From positions 1-10,350 of the forward strand of contig SYGW01000031.1 of assembly GCA_005800255.1 (NCBI GenBank): a stretch of DNA of 10,350 nucleotides, in the 5' to 3' direction. Source of the stretch: Nitrospiraceae bacterium (GTDB lineage: Bacteria; Nitrospirota; Nitrospiria; Nitrospirales; Nitrospiraceae). The position numbers and the translations under genes are program-made. This document shows positions 1-6,741 of this stretch, piece by piece; position 1 is the first letter of the stretch, and each line of letters begins with the position of its first letter. The notes under the pieces were generated by a model. That model was not told the DNA's origin. It saw only the letters and a list, made by a program, of their open reading frames with translations, and searched no databases.

Positions 1-560
1 CCCAGGTAATGATCGATCCGATAGATCTGAGACTCTTCAATATATTGGTGCAAAGTCGCGTTCAAACGCCTGGCCGAATAAAAGTCGTGGCCGAACGGTT
101 TCTCGAACACGACGCGGACCCACCCGTGGCTCTTGAACAGTCCCGCCTGGTCCAGCCGTTCCATCGCGGTCGGCACCGTGTCCGGCGGCAAGGCCAAATA
201 GAACACCCGGTTCTCCGGCATCTTGTGGATGCGCTCCAACCGCCGGATGTAGCGGGCCAACGCCTCATAATCTTGCGGACCCCCTTCATGTAAGGTCTGG
301 TAGAATAGGCATTCCTCGCACCAGGCGCGCAACTCCGTTTCATTGCGCCAGCCGGCTTGCTGCAAACCTTCGAAAGCCCCCAGCCGAAACCCCTCTTCGC
401 CCAACTCCGGCAGAGCCGCCCCGACGATCAGAGTATTGCGCGTCTCCTGCCTGCCCTGATCCCGCAAATGGTACAGGGCAGGCAGGAGCTTCCGGCGCGT
501 CAAATCGCCGGTCGCGCCGATAATGACAAAGACGTGGGGCTCAACTTGAGGTTGCGACAT
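1..560 (-). CDS. zwf: Glucose-6-phosphate 1-dehydrogenase, N-terminal part (runs off the window)
   Basis: This enzyme oxidises glucose-6-phosphate to 6-phosphogluconolactone with NADP+ (or NAD+), the entry step of the oxidative pentose phosphate pathway in the cytoplasm. About 186 residues are visible. Residues 15-24 read GATGDLTRRK, followed by LLPALY: the family's GxxGDLxxxKxxPAL dinucleotide-binding signature. Residues 153-159 are EKPFGHD, and the visible part ends in RIDHYLG (181-187), the substrate-binding/active-site motif with its key His and Lys region; the Lys lies just past the edge. The usual family length is about 480-510 residues, so roughly 60% is missing at the C-terminus because of the window edge, not a break. 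The ATG at 560-558 is preceded by a purine-rich GGAGAGGA site about 7 bases upstream (568-575). It stands apart from the next gene by a 411-bp spacer and probably has its own promoter. Family assignment is firm; cofactor preference cannot be read here. Confidence 0.95.
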   Translation of the reverse strand, partial: MSQPQVEPHVFVIIGATGDLTRRKLLPALYHLRDQGRQETRNTLIVGAALPELGEEGFRLGAFEGLQQAGWRNETELRAWCEECLFYQTLHEGGPQDYEALARYIRRLERIHKMPENRVFYLALPPDTVPTAMERLDQAGLFKSHGWVRVVFEKPFGHDFYSARRLNATLHQYIEESQIYRIDHYL

Positions 561-585
561 CCGCGGGTCCTCTCCGTAGCAAAAG

Positions 586-601
586 CCGTTACGAATAACG
601 G
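586..601 (-). other. Short UUCG hairpin in the zwf leader
   Basis: Read on the minus strand, a perfect 6-bp stem (CCGTTA / TAACGG) closes a TTCG tetraloop and is followed directly by CTTTTGC. It lies 10 bases upstream of the zwf ribosome binding site. UUCG tetraloops make unusually stable RNA hairpins. The stem is short and A/T-containing, so it would be a weak terminator. A leader-stabilising hairpin, a weak attenuator or chance are all possible. Confidence 0.4.
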
Positions 602-646
602 ACGACGAGAATGGACTTCTTCATCGCCTAAGAAAACAACGGGGCA

Positions 647-780
647 AGGATACTCAAAAAGGCCATCTTCACCGTTCGTGAAAGGTACAACGTGAAATGT
701 CAGAGTCTGACGACGAACGACGTTTCACATCTTACCTTTTACGGCTCACGAATGGTGAAGATGGCCTTTTTGAGCATCCT
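647..780. repeat. 134-bp near-palindromic intergenic element (MITE/REP-like)
   Basis: The outer 34 bases of the two ends are inverted copies with two mismatches. The left end begins AGGATACTCAAAAAGGCC and the right end finishes GGCCTTTTTGAGCATCCT. Imperfect complementarity continues inward to about 700 and 720, and the centre (700-710) carries its own small TCAGA-G-TCTGA hairpin. The trinucleotide GCA flanks both sides (644-646 and 781-783), possibly a 3-bp target duplication, but this short a match can be chance. It encodes no protein. The A5/T5 tracts outside a GC-containing stem mean the folded RNA could end transcription in both directions, including read-through from the cytochrome gene towards zwf. 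From memory, similar ends occur in many copies in Nitrospira genomes; I could not verify this. Confidence 0.75.
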
Positions 781-971
781 GCAAATTTACTCTCACCTCA
801 AACATCCAAGCTAGCAGGAAATCTGTCGTGCCGGAATGATTCTCTCCGAACTCACATATCTCTCCTCACAGGCGGGTGACGGGCGCGATCCCCCACTGCG
901 CGCGTCCAACGAGAGGAGTCTGCGACCGCGCGTTGCGCGAGCACAGGAGATCACGCCCACCATCCGCCACT
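781..971. other. Gene-free spacer with a GC-rich block
   Basis: This is the rest of the 411-bp gap between the cytochrome c stop and zwf. Open frames exist on both strands, but none shows a recognisable domain, a convincing start or coding character. The part at about 880-960 is very GC-rich and contains several short CGCG-type self-complementary stretches (for example around 928-942); the part at 781-860 is AT-richer. No clear intrinsic terminator follows the cytochrome stop apart from the palindromic element at 647-780. It may be remnant or dispersed repeat sequence. Confidence 0.4.
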
Positions 972-1574
972 CTACAGCGTTTTTAGCCAGGTCCGGATAT
1001 CCGCAATCTCCTGCCGGCTCAACGTATGTTCCCAGGCAGGCATCGGCCCTCGTCCATACAAGACCGTCTCCCAAAATGACGTCTCAGAATTGAGAATGGG
1101 ATTGCCGGCCAGCTTGGGCCCGAACCCTCCACCGGCGCCGGCTCCATGACAGGCTTGGCAATTACTGGCAAAAAGTGCCGCTCCCTGCTGCGCCACTCCG
1201 CTCGGACGTTCCTGCATGGATGGGTGCTCGTCCTGCAAAGGCTCCGCCGCGCCGATCTCACCGAGCGTGACCAAGGCCGGGGCGGCAGGATGAAACCGCG
1301 CCACAAGAAACTCCACCACCAGGGCCGCTTCTTCCTCCGACAGCTCCGCTCCCCAATGAACCATTTTTCCGACTGTGGCCTGCCAGCGTGACCGGTCCAA
1401 CCGTTGTTGCGTAATTAAATCCGTACTGTGACAGATGCCGCAGCGGGCCAGCACCAATCCTTCTGCCCGCGCAGCCATTCCCGCACGATCATCCGGCGCA
1501 GCCCCTGCACGACTAAACAGTATCGTCACCAGCCCTAGCAGACCGATGGCAGCAACCTTCGTAGCGACCCTCAT
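972..1574 (-). CDS. Periplasmic diheme cytochrome c (putative electron acceptor of the adjacent molybdoenzyme)
   Basis: A 200-residue exported cytochrome. Residues 1-25 form a Sec signal peptide: charged start, hydrophobic GLLGLVTILF core, and likely cleavage near AGA-A. Two heme c attachment sites are visible, CGICH at 45-49 and CQACH at 139-143. Candidate axial methionines are M71 (in GKMVHWG) and M178 (in GPMPAW, a typical C-terminal cytochrome c ligand motif). The molecule therefore looks like two class I cytochrome c domains in tandem. The ATG at 1574-1572 overlaps the stop of the sulfite-oxidase-family gene (ATGA, 4 bp) and has little Shine-Dalgarno of its own, so translation is probably coupled. 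An in-frame start at 1604 exists but lies inside the upstream gene and adds no signal-peptide logic. By analogy with SorB, it should take electrons from the molybdenum subunit; SorB itself is monoheme, so this is a variant arrangement. Partner assignment is inferred from the overlap. Confidence 0.9.
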   Translation of the reverse strand: MRVATKVAAIGLLGLVTILFSRAGAAPDDRAGMAARAEGLVLARCGICHSTDLITQQRLDRSRWQATVGKMVHWGAELSEEEAALVVEFLVARFHPAAPALVTLGEIGAAEPLQDEHPSMQERPSGVAQQGAALFASNCQACHGAGAGGGFGPKLAGNPILNSETSFWETVLYGRGPMPAWEHTLSRQEIADIRTWLKTL

Positions 1575-2794
1575 CCGGCCACCGTCACGCTCACATAGTC
1601 CCACCCGTTCCAGAGAAACCCGCCGGGGTTCCAGGGACTCGCCTTCGGTTGTGTCTGCCCCCGATCATCAGTCGCGCGACAGAGAATCGTCTTCGTACCG
1701 GGAGTCGCCTGCCAAATGTACTGCCACTGGCGCCACGCATAGGGTTGATCTTCGCCGATCACACGCGCCGGCTCCCAGGTGCGGCCCTCGTCGAGCGAAA
1801 CCTCGACCGATACAATCCTGCCCTCGCCGGTCCAGGCCACGCCGCCAATCGTCACGAGGCCAGGTACAAGCGACGCCCCTTCCCGCGGCTGTGCGATCAG
1901 CGACTTCACGACCATCTCCTCCACCGGTTTGAGCTCGCTCGATACGATGACTTCGCCGGGCGTCACAAGCCTCGCGGGGTACCGATAGGCGGTTTGCATA
2001 TAGTAGCCCTGGGCTTCATCCTGCAGAACCGTGATGTCGGTGAGCCACTTGATGCAGGAATCCGCCATCCATCCAGGCGTGATCACGCGTAGCGGCGCTC
2101 CATGCAATAGCGGCAAGGGACGTCCGTTCATTTCATAGGCCAAAATCGTATCTTGGTGCAGCGCCTTTTCAACCGGAATGCTGCGCACGAAGAGCGGAAC
2201 CGTCGCCGCTACCGGGCGGTCCGCCCCTTGGAACTGCACATGCAAACCGCTCGTCCAGAGGCCTGCCTTCGCCAGAACATCTCTTAAGCGCACCCCGGTC
2301 CAGCTCGCATTGCCGACCGCGCCTCGCTCCCATTGCACGCCAGGCACTTTCGGCCGATACGAGGCCCGGCCGTTCCCGCTACATTGCACGACGGCGGTGA
2401 GGGTGACGGATTCGAATTGTTTCAGATCCTGCAGCGTGAGAGCCAACGGTCGATCGACCAGACCGGTCACGCGCAATCGCCAGTTTTTCTCGGAAAGCTG
2501 TTCCGGCGGGGGGGGGCCGAAGTGGCTGCGAACGAAGAAGCGGGAGGTGGGCGTGAGGGAAGACACAAACTCCTGCACCGGTGTTTCCGCATCCAACGGC
2601 CGCGCCACCCGCACAATCAAGCGGTCGGTCTCGTCACTCTTGGCAGCCCGTTCCCTGGCCTGGACGACAGGGATCGCAGGGCTCAGCGCAAGCGACAGAC
2701 CCAACCCCTGGATGACCCGCTCCAGCAAGGTTCTCCGCGACAGCACCGGATCTGCCTGATTTACCGTCACAGGAGACTCTCCGGAAGAACTCAT
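1571..2794 (-). CDS. Tat-exported sulfite oxidase-family molybdoenzyme (SorA-like)
   Basis: A 407-residue molybdopterin enzyme of the sulfite oxidase family. The likely reaction is sulfite to sulfate in the periplasm, with electrons passed to the cytochrome c encoded next. The N-terminus carries a twin-arginine signal (SRRTLLERVI, arginines 20-21, then a hydrophobic stretch to about residue 45), so it is exported folded with its cofactor. The Mo-cofactor domain spans about 85-265. C138 in VVQCSGNGR is the expected molybdenum-ligating cysteine. HGAPLRVITPGW (231-242, R236) and CIKWL (247-251) match the conserved substrate/cofactor region. The dimerisation domain follows (about 285-400), ending in the typical SPWNPGGFLWN stretch. 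The start at 2794 overlaps the ATPase stop by 4 bp (ATGA); the open frame continues upstream inside the ATPase, but that extension has no domain and would hide the Tat signal. A run of nine C encodes prolines 94-97. Substrate is inferred; other sulfite-oxidase-fold enzymes exist. Confidence 0.9.
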   Translation of the reverse strand: MSSSGESPVTVNQADPVLSRRTLLERVIQGLGLSLALSPAIPVVQARERAAKSDETDRLIVRVARPLDAETPVQEFVSSLTPTSRFFVRSHFGPPPPEQLSEKNWRLRVTGLVDRPLALTLQDLKQFESVTLTAVVQCSGNGRASYRPKVPGVQWERGAVGNASWTGVRLRDVLAKAGLWTSGLHVQFQGADRPVAATVPLFVRSIPVEKALHQDTILAYEMNGRPLPLLHGAPLRVITPGWMADSCIKWLTDITVLQDEAQGYYMQTAYRYPARLVTPGEVIVSSELKPVEEMVVKSLIAQPREGASLVPGLVTIGGVAWTGEGRIVSVEVSLDEGRTWEPARVIGEDQPYAWRQWQYIWQATPGTKTILCRATDDRGQTQPKASPWNPGGFLWNGWDYVSVTVAG

Positions 2795-5457
2795 GACGAC
2801 CACCGTAGCCACCCTTGCCTGATGCACCACTTCTCGATCTCCACCGCAATAAACACGATCGACGAGAGCGCCAGGCACAGCAGCAACTCCTCGGCATCGA
2901 GCGGCTCGGTCTTGAAGATTGGATTCAAGGCCGGAATATAAATGGTCGCCATCTGCAGCGCAACAGTCAGCCCCACCGCGCCCAGGAGAGGAAGATTGGT
3001 CCAGGCGCCAAGCTGGAAAAACGAGGCGCGCTCGGATCGAAGGGCAAGCACGTTGCCCAGCTGCGACAACGTTAAGACGGTAAAAACCATCGTTTGCCAA
3101 TGAGCATGGCCCGTACGATAGGCCCAGGCCTGGGTGACGAGTGTCATGCCGCCCATGAGCAGACCCACCCAGAGGATGCCCTGCCACATCCCATCCGCGA
3201 AGAGACTCTCGCGCGGCGGCCTGGGTGGCCGCTGCATCAGGCCCTTTTCCTCCGGCTCCACCGCCAGCGCCAAGCCCGGTAATCCGTCGGTCACGAGGTT
3301 GATCCACAAAATATGAATCGGCAGCAGGGGGATCGGCATGCCCAGAAATGGCGCCAGAAAAATGGTCCAGATTTCCGCCGTATTGCACGACAACGCATAC
3401 TTGATGAACTTGCGGATATTGTCGAAAATGCGCCGCCCTTCCCCCACCGCCGTCACGATCGTGGCAAAGTTGTCGTCGAGCAAAATCATATGGGACGCTT
3501 CACGCGCCACATCGGTGCCGGTCAGCCCCATCGCGATGCCGATATCCGCGCGCTGCAGCGCCGGGGCATCATTCACGCCGTCACCGGTCATGGCCACGAA
3601 CTCGCCCCGATCTTGCAGCCCCTTCACAATCGTTATCTTCTGTTCCGGCGAGACCCGCGCGTAGACCCGGATCCCCTCCACTTTTTCCTCGTACGCATCC
3701 AGCGGCAACTGCGCCAGTTCTTGCCCCGTCATCACCGCATCGTGGTTCTCGATGATGCCGAGACACAGCGCAATCGCGCGGGCGGTCGCAGGATGGTCCC
3801 CGGTAATCATCACCGGCGTAATGCCGGCCGACCGGCAGAGGGCCACAGCCGCTCTGGCTTCTTCTCTCGGCGGGTCCATCAAACCGACCAGGCCGAGAAA
3901 TGTCAGCCCCCGCTCGGCCCTGTCCGGCGTGAGCTCTGTCGGCAGAGCAGGCCAGATCCGATAGGCCACGGCCAGCACGCGCAACCCCTCCGCCGCCATC
4001 CGATCGGCTCGCGTCAACAGCTCGGCCGGATTGAGTGCAACCCGGACATCGCCGGCCAACTGCCCCTCGCACAGAGCCAGAACCTGCTCAGGCGCTCCCT
4101 TGGTAAAGGCCACGACCCCTGAGCCCTCCCGGTGCAGAGTCGTCATGCATTTGCGATCCGAATCGAACGGCAGTTCTGCCAGCCGCGGCGCTTGTGTCAA
4201 CAGTTCAACTTTCCCATAGCCTCTGGCTTCCGCTTCCTGCAAGAGCGCGACCTCCGTCGGATCCCCGATCACCAAGCCATCTTTCTGCCTGGTCGCGTCG
4301 TTGCTGAGCGCCAGAGCCTTCATCAGCCAATGCCGGGACTCCTTCTGGTTCGACGCGTCACTCTCCGGCTGGCCGCTTACAACAAGTTGCTCCACCCGCA
4401 TCTTATTCTGCGTGAGGGTGCCGGTCTTATCCGAACAAATATAGGTGACGGACCCCAGCGTCTCCACCGCCGTCAATCGGCGAATCAGTGCCTGTTTCTT
4501 CACCAGCCGGCGGGCGCCTAAGGCCAAGGACACGGTCACCACGGCCGGGAGCGCTTCCGGGATCGCCGCAACCGCCAGACTCACGGCCGTCAGAAACATC
4601 AACACGCCCGATTCGCCGCGCACCACCCCGATGGCAAAGAGGATAGCGCAAATCGCCAGGGCCGCCAGGGCCAGACGCTGCCCGAACAAGGCAAGCCGCT
4701 TCTGGAGCGGGGTCTTCACGCCCTCTTCGCGCCCCAGCATCGAGGCGATGCGGCCCAACTCCGTCTGCATACCGGTCGCCACTACCAAACCGATACCCTG
4801 GCCATAGGTCACGCTGGTTCCCTTGTAGGCAAGGTTCACCCGGTCGCCGAGCGGCGCCTCAGCTTCATGCAACCGGGTTATGCGTTTCTCAACCGGAACC
4901 GACTCGCCGGTCAGGGGCGACTCATCCACTTTCAACTGGACGGTTTCGATCAGACGCAGATCGGCCGGCACCACGTTGCCTGCCTCCAGCAAGACGACAT
5001 CGCCTGGCGCCAGCTGCAAGGCAGAGAGCTCTGCCACGTGGCCGCCCCGCCGCACTCGCGCCGTGGAGGCCGCGAGCAGCTTCAGCGCTGCGACCGCCCG
5101 CTCCGCCCGATACTCCTGGATAAAACCGATGACCCCGTTGAGCAGGACGATCCCGACGATCGCAATCGCATCGGGTGGCTCGCCGACGATTCCGGACACG
5201 ATCGCCGCCCCGATCAGGACGAGGATCATGAAGTCGGTGAATTGATCGAGGAACATGCACCAGAGTTGGCGCGGAGGGCGCTCACGGATCTCGTTCAGGC
5301 CGTATCGGGCGATCCGGCGCGCAGCCTCATCAGGAGTGAGACCGGCATTCGGATCGACCGACAGATGTGTCGCGACATCACTGGGCGAGAGAAGGTGCCA
5401 GGGCACAGGAGCGGAAGCAGACGCTGGAGACGGAGCAATGGCTTCTTGGGGGCTCAT
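2791..5457 (-). CDS. P2A-type cation-transporting ATPase (calcium-ATPase family)
   Basis: An 888-residue P-type ATPase of the inner membrane, probably exporting Ca2+ (or Mn2+) from the cytoplasm. Counting from the chosen ATG: an N-terminal cation-ATPase domain (about 20-85), the actuator motif TGES at 183-186, PEALP in helix M4 (300-304; classic form PEGLP), phosphorylation motif DKTGT with D343, nucleotide-binding KGAPE (453-457), hinge TGDGVND (624-630) and M6 NLVTDG (720-725). M5 reads SCNTAEI, so the Asn and Glu that form Ca site I in SERCA are both present; the M8 position matching SERCA E908 appears to be Gln. Length is typical. I chose ATG 5457, with a GGTGGG-rich stretch about 7-13 bases upstream; an in-frame GTG at 5466 is possible. 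It starts 66 bp after the universal stress protein gene and overlaps the molybdoenzyme start by 4 bp. The family is certain; the ion is inferred. Confidence 0.93.
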   Translation of the reverse strand: MSPQEAIAPSPASASAPVPWHLLSPSDVATHLSVDPNAGLTPDEAARRIARYGLNEIRERPPRQLWCMFLDQFTDFMILVLIGAAIVSGIVGEPPDAIAIVGIVLLNGVIGFIQEYRAERAVAALKLLAASTARVRRGGHVAELSALQLAPGDVVLLEAGNVVPADLRLIETVQLKVDESPLTGESVPVEKRITRLHEAEAPLGDRVNLAYKGTSVTYGQGIGLVVATGMQTELGRIASMLGREEGVKTPLQKRLALFGQRLALAALAICAILFAIGVVRGESGVLMFLTAVSLAVAAIPEALPAVVTVSLALGARRLVKKQALIRRLTAVETLGSVTYICSDKTGTLTQNKMRVEQLVVSGQPESDASNQKESRHWLMKALALSNDATRQKDGLVIGDPTEVALLQEAEARGYGKVELLTQAPRLAELPFDSDRKCMTTLHREGSGVVAFTKGAPEQVLALCEGQLAGDVRVALNPAELLTRADRMAAEGLRVLAVAYRIWPALPTELTPDRAERGLTFLGLVGLMDPPREEARAAVALCRSAGITPVMITGDHPATARAIALCLGIIENHDAVMTGQELAQLPLDAYEEKVEGIRVYARVSPEQKITIVKGLQDRGEFVAMTGDGVNDAPALQRADIGIAMGLTGTDVAREASHMILLDDNFATIVTAVGEGRRIFDNIRKFIKYALSCNTAEIWTIFLAPFLGMPIPLLPIHILWINLVTDGLPGLALAVEPEEKGLMQRPPRPPRESLFADGMWQGILWVGLLMGGMTLVTQAWAYRTGHAHWQTMVFTVLTLSQLGNVLALRSERASFFQLGAWTNLPLLGAVGLTVALQMATIYIPALNPIFKTEPLDAEELLLCLALSSIVFIAVEIEKWCIRQGWLRWSS

Positions 5458-5523
5458 ATCCGACACCCACCCACCGGAAACAACGCCCGCATCCCCAATC
5501 TGTCACCCACGATACGCAGAAGG

Positions 5524-6381
5524 CTATCGCACCACGAGAACCGAGCAGGAACTGTGCTGGACCACTCGAGTCGAAACGCTGCCCAACAGAAAGCGCGCAA
5601 CGGCGCCCAGCCCCTTGGCCCCCATCACAATCAGGTCAGACTGGTGCTTGGCAGCCACCTTCATGATCTCTTCTGCGGGCTTGCCAAGCTGATAGACCGG
5701 CTCTGCGGTGAATCCAGCCTTGACCAGCTTCCGCACGCTCCGTTCGACCAAATGGCGCCCAGCCTCTTTGAGTTCCGGATACTTGATGAAGGGCATCACA
5801 TGGATGACGCTCACATGGATCGGCCCGCCCTTGCCGGTCGCGCGATCCGCCTGGAGCTTGCTCACCAGAAAATCCAGCGCCTTGGCCGATGCGGAAGACC
5901 CATCGGTCGCCAAGGTAATCCGCCGCACCGGCGCCGCCTCGCCCTTCACGACAAGCACGGGGCACGTCGCATGGTGGATGAGATTCGTCGAGACGCTGCC
6001 GAGCATGAAGCGATCGAGGGCGTCGAGCCCCTGACTCCCCACCACCAACAACCCGTCCCGCTTGGGCGCTCGCTTCAAGATCGTCGAAGCCACAGCCCCC
6101 TGCTCCTTGCGGGCCGTGCCCTTAAGTTTCAAGGAGGCCAACTGCTGCTTCGCCTCCTTCAGGGCTTTGACCGAATGCGCTTCCATACGCTGGATTTCTT
6201 CATGGATATACCGCTCGGTTCCCGCCATCACCGGCTGCGACAGAAACGGCGCGCGGAGCGAGGCGATATCGACCACATGCAGGGCCGTGACCGTTGCCGG
6301 CTCGGCGAGCGGCAGCTTGGCCACCCAGTTCATCGCCCAACGCCCATACTTCGATCCATCCGTCGCGACAAGCACCTTCAT
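5524..6381 (-). CDS. Universal stress protein with two tandem UspA domains
   Basis: A 285-residue cytoplasmic protein with two UspA-fold domains (about 1-142 and 150-285). Both carry the ATP-binding signature G-2X-G-9X-G(S/T): the first is GSQG, nine residues, GS, followed by VSTNLIHHATCPVLVV; the second is GAKG, nine residues, GS, followed by VSTRVVQHSSCSVLVV. Domain one opens with KVLVATDGS and domain two with RITLATDGSS, the usual first strand and P-loop region. These proteins bind ATP and support survival under stress or starvation; the exact partner is not known. The ATG at 6381 is favoured because AAAGGA lies 8 bases upstream; the ATG at 6390 lacks such spacing, and the frame open to 6501 runs over another small ORF. 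It lies 28 bp after that ORF and 66 bp before the ATPase, so it probably shares their transcript. A pairing of Usp with a membrane ATPase hints at control of ion transport during stress; this is inference. Confidence 0.93.
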   Translation of the reverse strand: MKVLVATDGSKYGRWAMNWVAKLPLAEPATVTALHVVDIASLRAPFLSQPVMAGTERYIHEEIQRMEAHSVKALKEAKQQLASLKLKGTARKEQGAVASTILKRAPKRDGLLVVGSQGLDALDRFMLGSVSTNLIHHATCPVLVVKGEAAPVRRITLATDGSSASAKALDFLVSKLQADRATGKGGPIHVSVIHVMPFIKYPELKEAGRHLVERSVRKLVKAGFTAEPVYQLGKPAEEIMKVAAKHQSDLIVMGAKGLGAVARFLLGSVSTRVVQHSSCSVLVVR

Positions 6382-6409
6382 GTTACGCATCCTTTCGATT
6401 AAGTTGCGG

Positions 6410-6574
6410 TCACGTTCGCATCGGCAGGCGAACCCGCCGCTGGGAATCTTCCGACGGCAGACCCGCGAGGGCTGCATAGCGGCCCAACGCCGCCGGATCA
6501 CTGAAACCCTCCTCGGACAAGCGGATCATATACTGGCGCATAATCTGATACGACTGCGCCACAATATCCACCAT
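6410..6574 (-). CDS. Small hypothetical protein (54 aa) ahead of the universal stress protein
   Basis: I do not recognise this gene. The ORF starts MVDIVAQSYQIMRQYMIRLS and ends RLPMRT. It is polar, has no signal peptide or membrane segment, and looks helical in its first half (regular hydrophobics I4, V5, Y9, I11, M12, Y15, M16, L19), followed by a short SDPAALGRYAALAGLP segment that could be a second helix. Codon use favours G/C at third positions, as in its neighbours. It ends 28 bp before the universal stress protein start, and a candidate promoter lies 58 bp upstream of its ATG, so it would be the first gene of that operon. ATG 6574 or in-frame GTG 6580 could start it; the ribosome binding site is weak (AGAG, 5 bases before the GTG). 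An in-frame TAG just upstream limits the frame. It may act with the stress protein; there is no direct evidence of function. Confidence 0.55.
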   Translation of the reverse strand: MVDIVAQSYQIMRQYMIRLSEEGFSDPAALGRYAALAGLPSEDSQRRVRLPMRT

Positions 6575-6631
6575 CCGCACTTTCGCTCTGCTATTTGTCC
6601 TGTGTCCGATATTTTGGCAGCATACGATTTA

Positions 6632-6660
6632 CTTATCGTTCTTGTGATGCTCACGTTCAA
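6632..6660 (-). promoter_or_regulatory. Candidate sigma70-type promoter of the 54-aa ORF/usp/ATPase operon
   Basis: On the minus strand TTGAAC (6660-6655) and GATAAG (6637-6632) are separated by exactly 17 bases. Each matches four of six consensus bases. The site lies in the AT-richer gap after the CopD-like gene and upstream of the first small ORF of the cluster. A degenerate match like this arises often by chance, so it is only a candidate. Confidence 0.35.
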
Positions 6661-6741
6661 GGAAGAGGCCGTGAAGCCGCAACCATCATCCTAATTTCCG
6701 CTGTGGTGTATCGCGCCAGGCCCTGCAAAGCTCGGCGATGG

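Noticed and set aside
811..1074. Minus-strand frame of 87 codons overlapping the 3' end of the cytochrome gene
   Set aside because: It overlaps a secure cytochrome domain, lacks a ribosome binding site and known domain, and covers the GC-rich spacer.
2795..3388. N-terminal extension of the sulfite oxidase-family frame up to 3388 (605 residues in total)
   Set aside because: The extension lies inside the ATPase coding sequence in another frame, is rich in Gly/Ala/Asp shadow composition, and would bury the Tat signal that starts at 2794.
3313..4122. Plus-strand open frame of 269 codons inside the ATPase gene
   Set aside because: It lies antisense to conserved ATPase motifs and has the same Arg/His/Gln-rich shadow composition.
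4867..6402. Long plus-strand open frame (511 codons) across the ATPase start and the stress-protein gene
   Set aside because: Its product is dominated by Arg, His, Gln and Pro with no domain, typical of an antisense shadow of GC-rich genes; two well-supported minus-strand genes occupy the same DNA.
6382..6501. Start of the universal stress protein at 6501 or 6390
   Set aside because: The extension has no domain character and overlaps a separate small ORF; only the ATG at 6381 has a properly spaced AAAGGA.
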